Assembly (NCBI GenBank): GCA_000431135.1
Contig: HF987869.1
Location: 13,003 to 55,382, forward strand
Source of the DNA: Clostridium sp. CAG:590
GTDB lineage: Bacteria; Bacillota; Clostridia; Lachnospirales; Lachnospiraceae
Direction: 5' to 3'
DNA: 42,380 nucleotides
The notes below the pieces were generated by a model that had not been told where the DNA came from, made no database searches, and was given only the letters and a program-made list of their open reading frames with translations. The position numbers and the translations under genes are program-made. Shown in pieces: positions 41,576 to 42,380 of the stretch (its first letter is position 1; each line of letters begins with the position of its first letter).

Positions 41576-42371
41576 TCTCATTCACCTCATCACGAATTCT
41601 AGAGATTACTCTGCCGATTCCTGCAAAATCTCCCCTTGCCACCTCACCAAAGGACTGCCATTCCTCCTTTGCATTCCGAACCTTCCATGTCTGCGTTCCC
41701 TTGATCGAATTAATGATTCCCGCAAAACGGAACCAGAATACAAGAAAATTAAATAGCGGCAATAAAAAGATAATGTACCATTTTCTGGCATAGTAGTGTT
41801 TCAGTTCTTTGAATTCCTTCAAAAACAGGATAATGCATATATATAACAATAAGTTTGCAAAACTGTATAATATATACATGAACACAATGGATTCCACGAT
41901 CAGACTCATCGGATAATTGATAAATGCCAGACAGATCAATGCAAAGTACCAGATCATACGCGGAAATGCAAATGTATGGTCAAACATCAGCACTCTTACC
42001 ACAAAATCCGAAAAGAACCCACGGGCTGCATTCAAACGCTTTCCCATAAACATATGCATAACTTCCAACTCACCGCTCTGCCATCTCTGCCGCTGCACAT
42101 ACAACTGATTTACACTGCCGATCGGATCCACAAAGAAGATTGCATTCGGACAAAGTGCCACTTTCTTTCCCATTCCGTCGCGGATCTGAAACGTAACATG
42201 CGTATCTTCGCATACCGTATCGGTATTATATAGCTGCGACTTTAGGATTGCAGATTTTCGAAATGCGGAAAATGCACCGGACAACGTAAAGATACTGTTT
42301 AGTTCGGATTGAAAATTCCGTCCTGCCAAAAATGCCTGACAATACTCCCCAAATTCCAGTTGATATTTCAC
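41547..42371 (-). pseudogene. C-terminal part of a family 2 glycosyltransferase (XrtG-associated type)
   Basis: 274 residues covering the second half of a processive GT2 enzyme. It shows SGAFSAFRKSA, the acceptor-side EDTHVTFQIRDGMGKK (ED of the TED motif), the QRQRWQSGELEVM box and three to four membrane segments (about 110-215). The N-terminal nucleotide-sugar-binding half is missing. Upstream the frame is closed at once by an in-frame TAA (complement of 42372-42374) before a GTG codon without a ribosome site. So either the gene is broken by a nonsense or frameshift change near the window edge, or the sequence has an error. Neighbours match the exosortase-G set. Confidence 0.7.
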
Positions 42372-42380
42372 TTATTTTAG

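Overview
The window reads like a chromosomal segment of an anaerobic, low-to-mid GC Firmicute, most likely a gut Lachnospiraceae. The reasons are strong AAAGGAGG ribosome binding sites, a pyruvate formate-lyase fermentation locus, an iron-sulfur L-serine dehydratase in two subunits, a T-box in front of metG, an F-type ATP synthase whose c subunit carries the full Na+-site residue set, and an XrtG-type glycosyltransferase neighbourhood. The genus is not resolved. No rRNA, tRNA, CRISPR array, insertion sequence or phage gene was seen.

Layout. Positions 1-5.2 kb hold a secreted expansin, metG with a consensus promoter and T-box leader, an unusual phosphoribosyltransferase-like protein and a Cof-type HAD phosphatase. 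Positions 5.2-9.4 kb hold the fermentation locus: an operator/promoter region, a pyruvate formate-lyase core without its glycyl radical domain, a 71-residue cysteine-containing protein resembling the start of that domain, the glycyl radical domain as a separate 79-residue protein, a highly structured RNA region ending at a strong terminator, the activating enzyme PflA, and a small 2[4Fe-4S] ferredoxin. Positions 9.4-13.8 kb hold a nitrilase-family amidase and a two-component system. Positions 14.0-21.4 kb hold the complete atpIBEFHAGDC operon with its own promoter and terminator. Positions 21.4-26.3 kb hold sdaAB-sdaAA, a HAD phosphatase, a small (p)ppGpp synthetase and a MATE exporter gene broken by a 19-bp tandem duplication. 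Positions 26.5-27.5 kb encode a secreted cell wall amidase.

Positions 27.5-37.4 kb form a carbohydrate locus. A large lipoprotein (beta-propeller-like region fused to a solute-binding domain), two sugar permeases, a HlyD/MacA-type adaptor and a MacB-like membrane protein lie in one operon. An AraC regulator and a GH1 beta-glucosidase stand next to it. No ATPase gene is present, so a shared ATPase encoded elsewhere is likely. Positions 37.5-42.4 kb look like part of an exosortase-G (XrtG) associated exopolysaccharide cluster: a large GT-C-like membrane protein, a PTPS/QueD-like protein without the catalytic cysteine, a membrane protein with a degenerate GGDEF-like domain, and the C-terminal part of a family 2 glycosyltransferase preceded by an in-frame stop.

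The strongest candidate for something undescribed is the split pyruvate formate-lyase. Core (679 residues) plus separate radical domain (79 residues) together match the length of the usual single chain. Between them lies a small Cys protein that copies the start of the radical domain but lacks the radical glycine. A structured, possibly bistable RNA separates this group from pflA.
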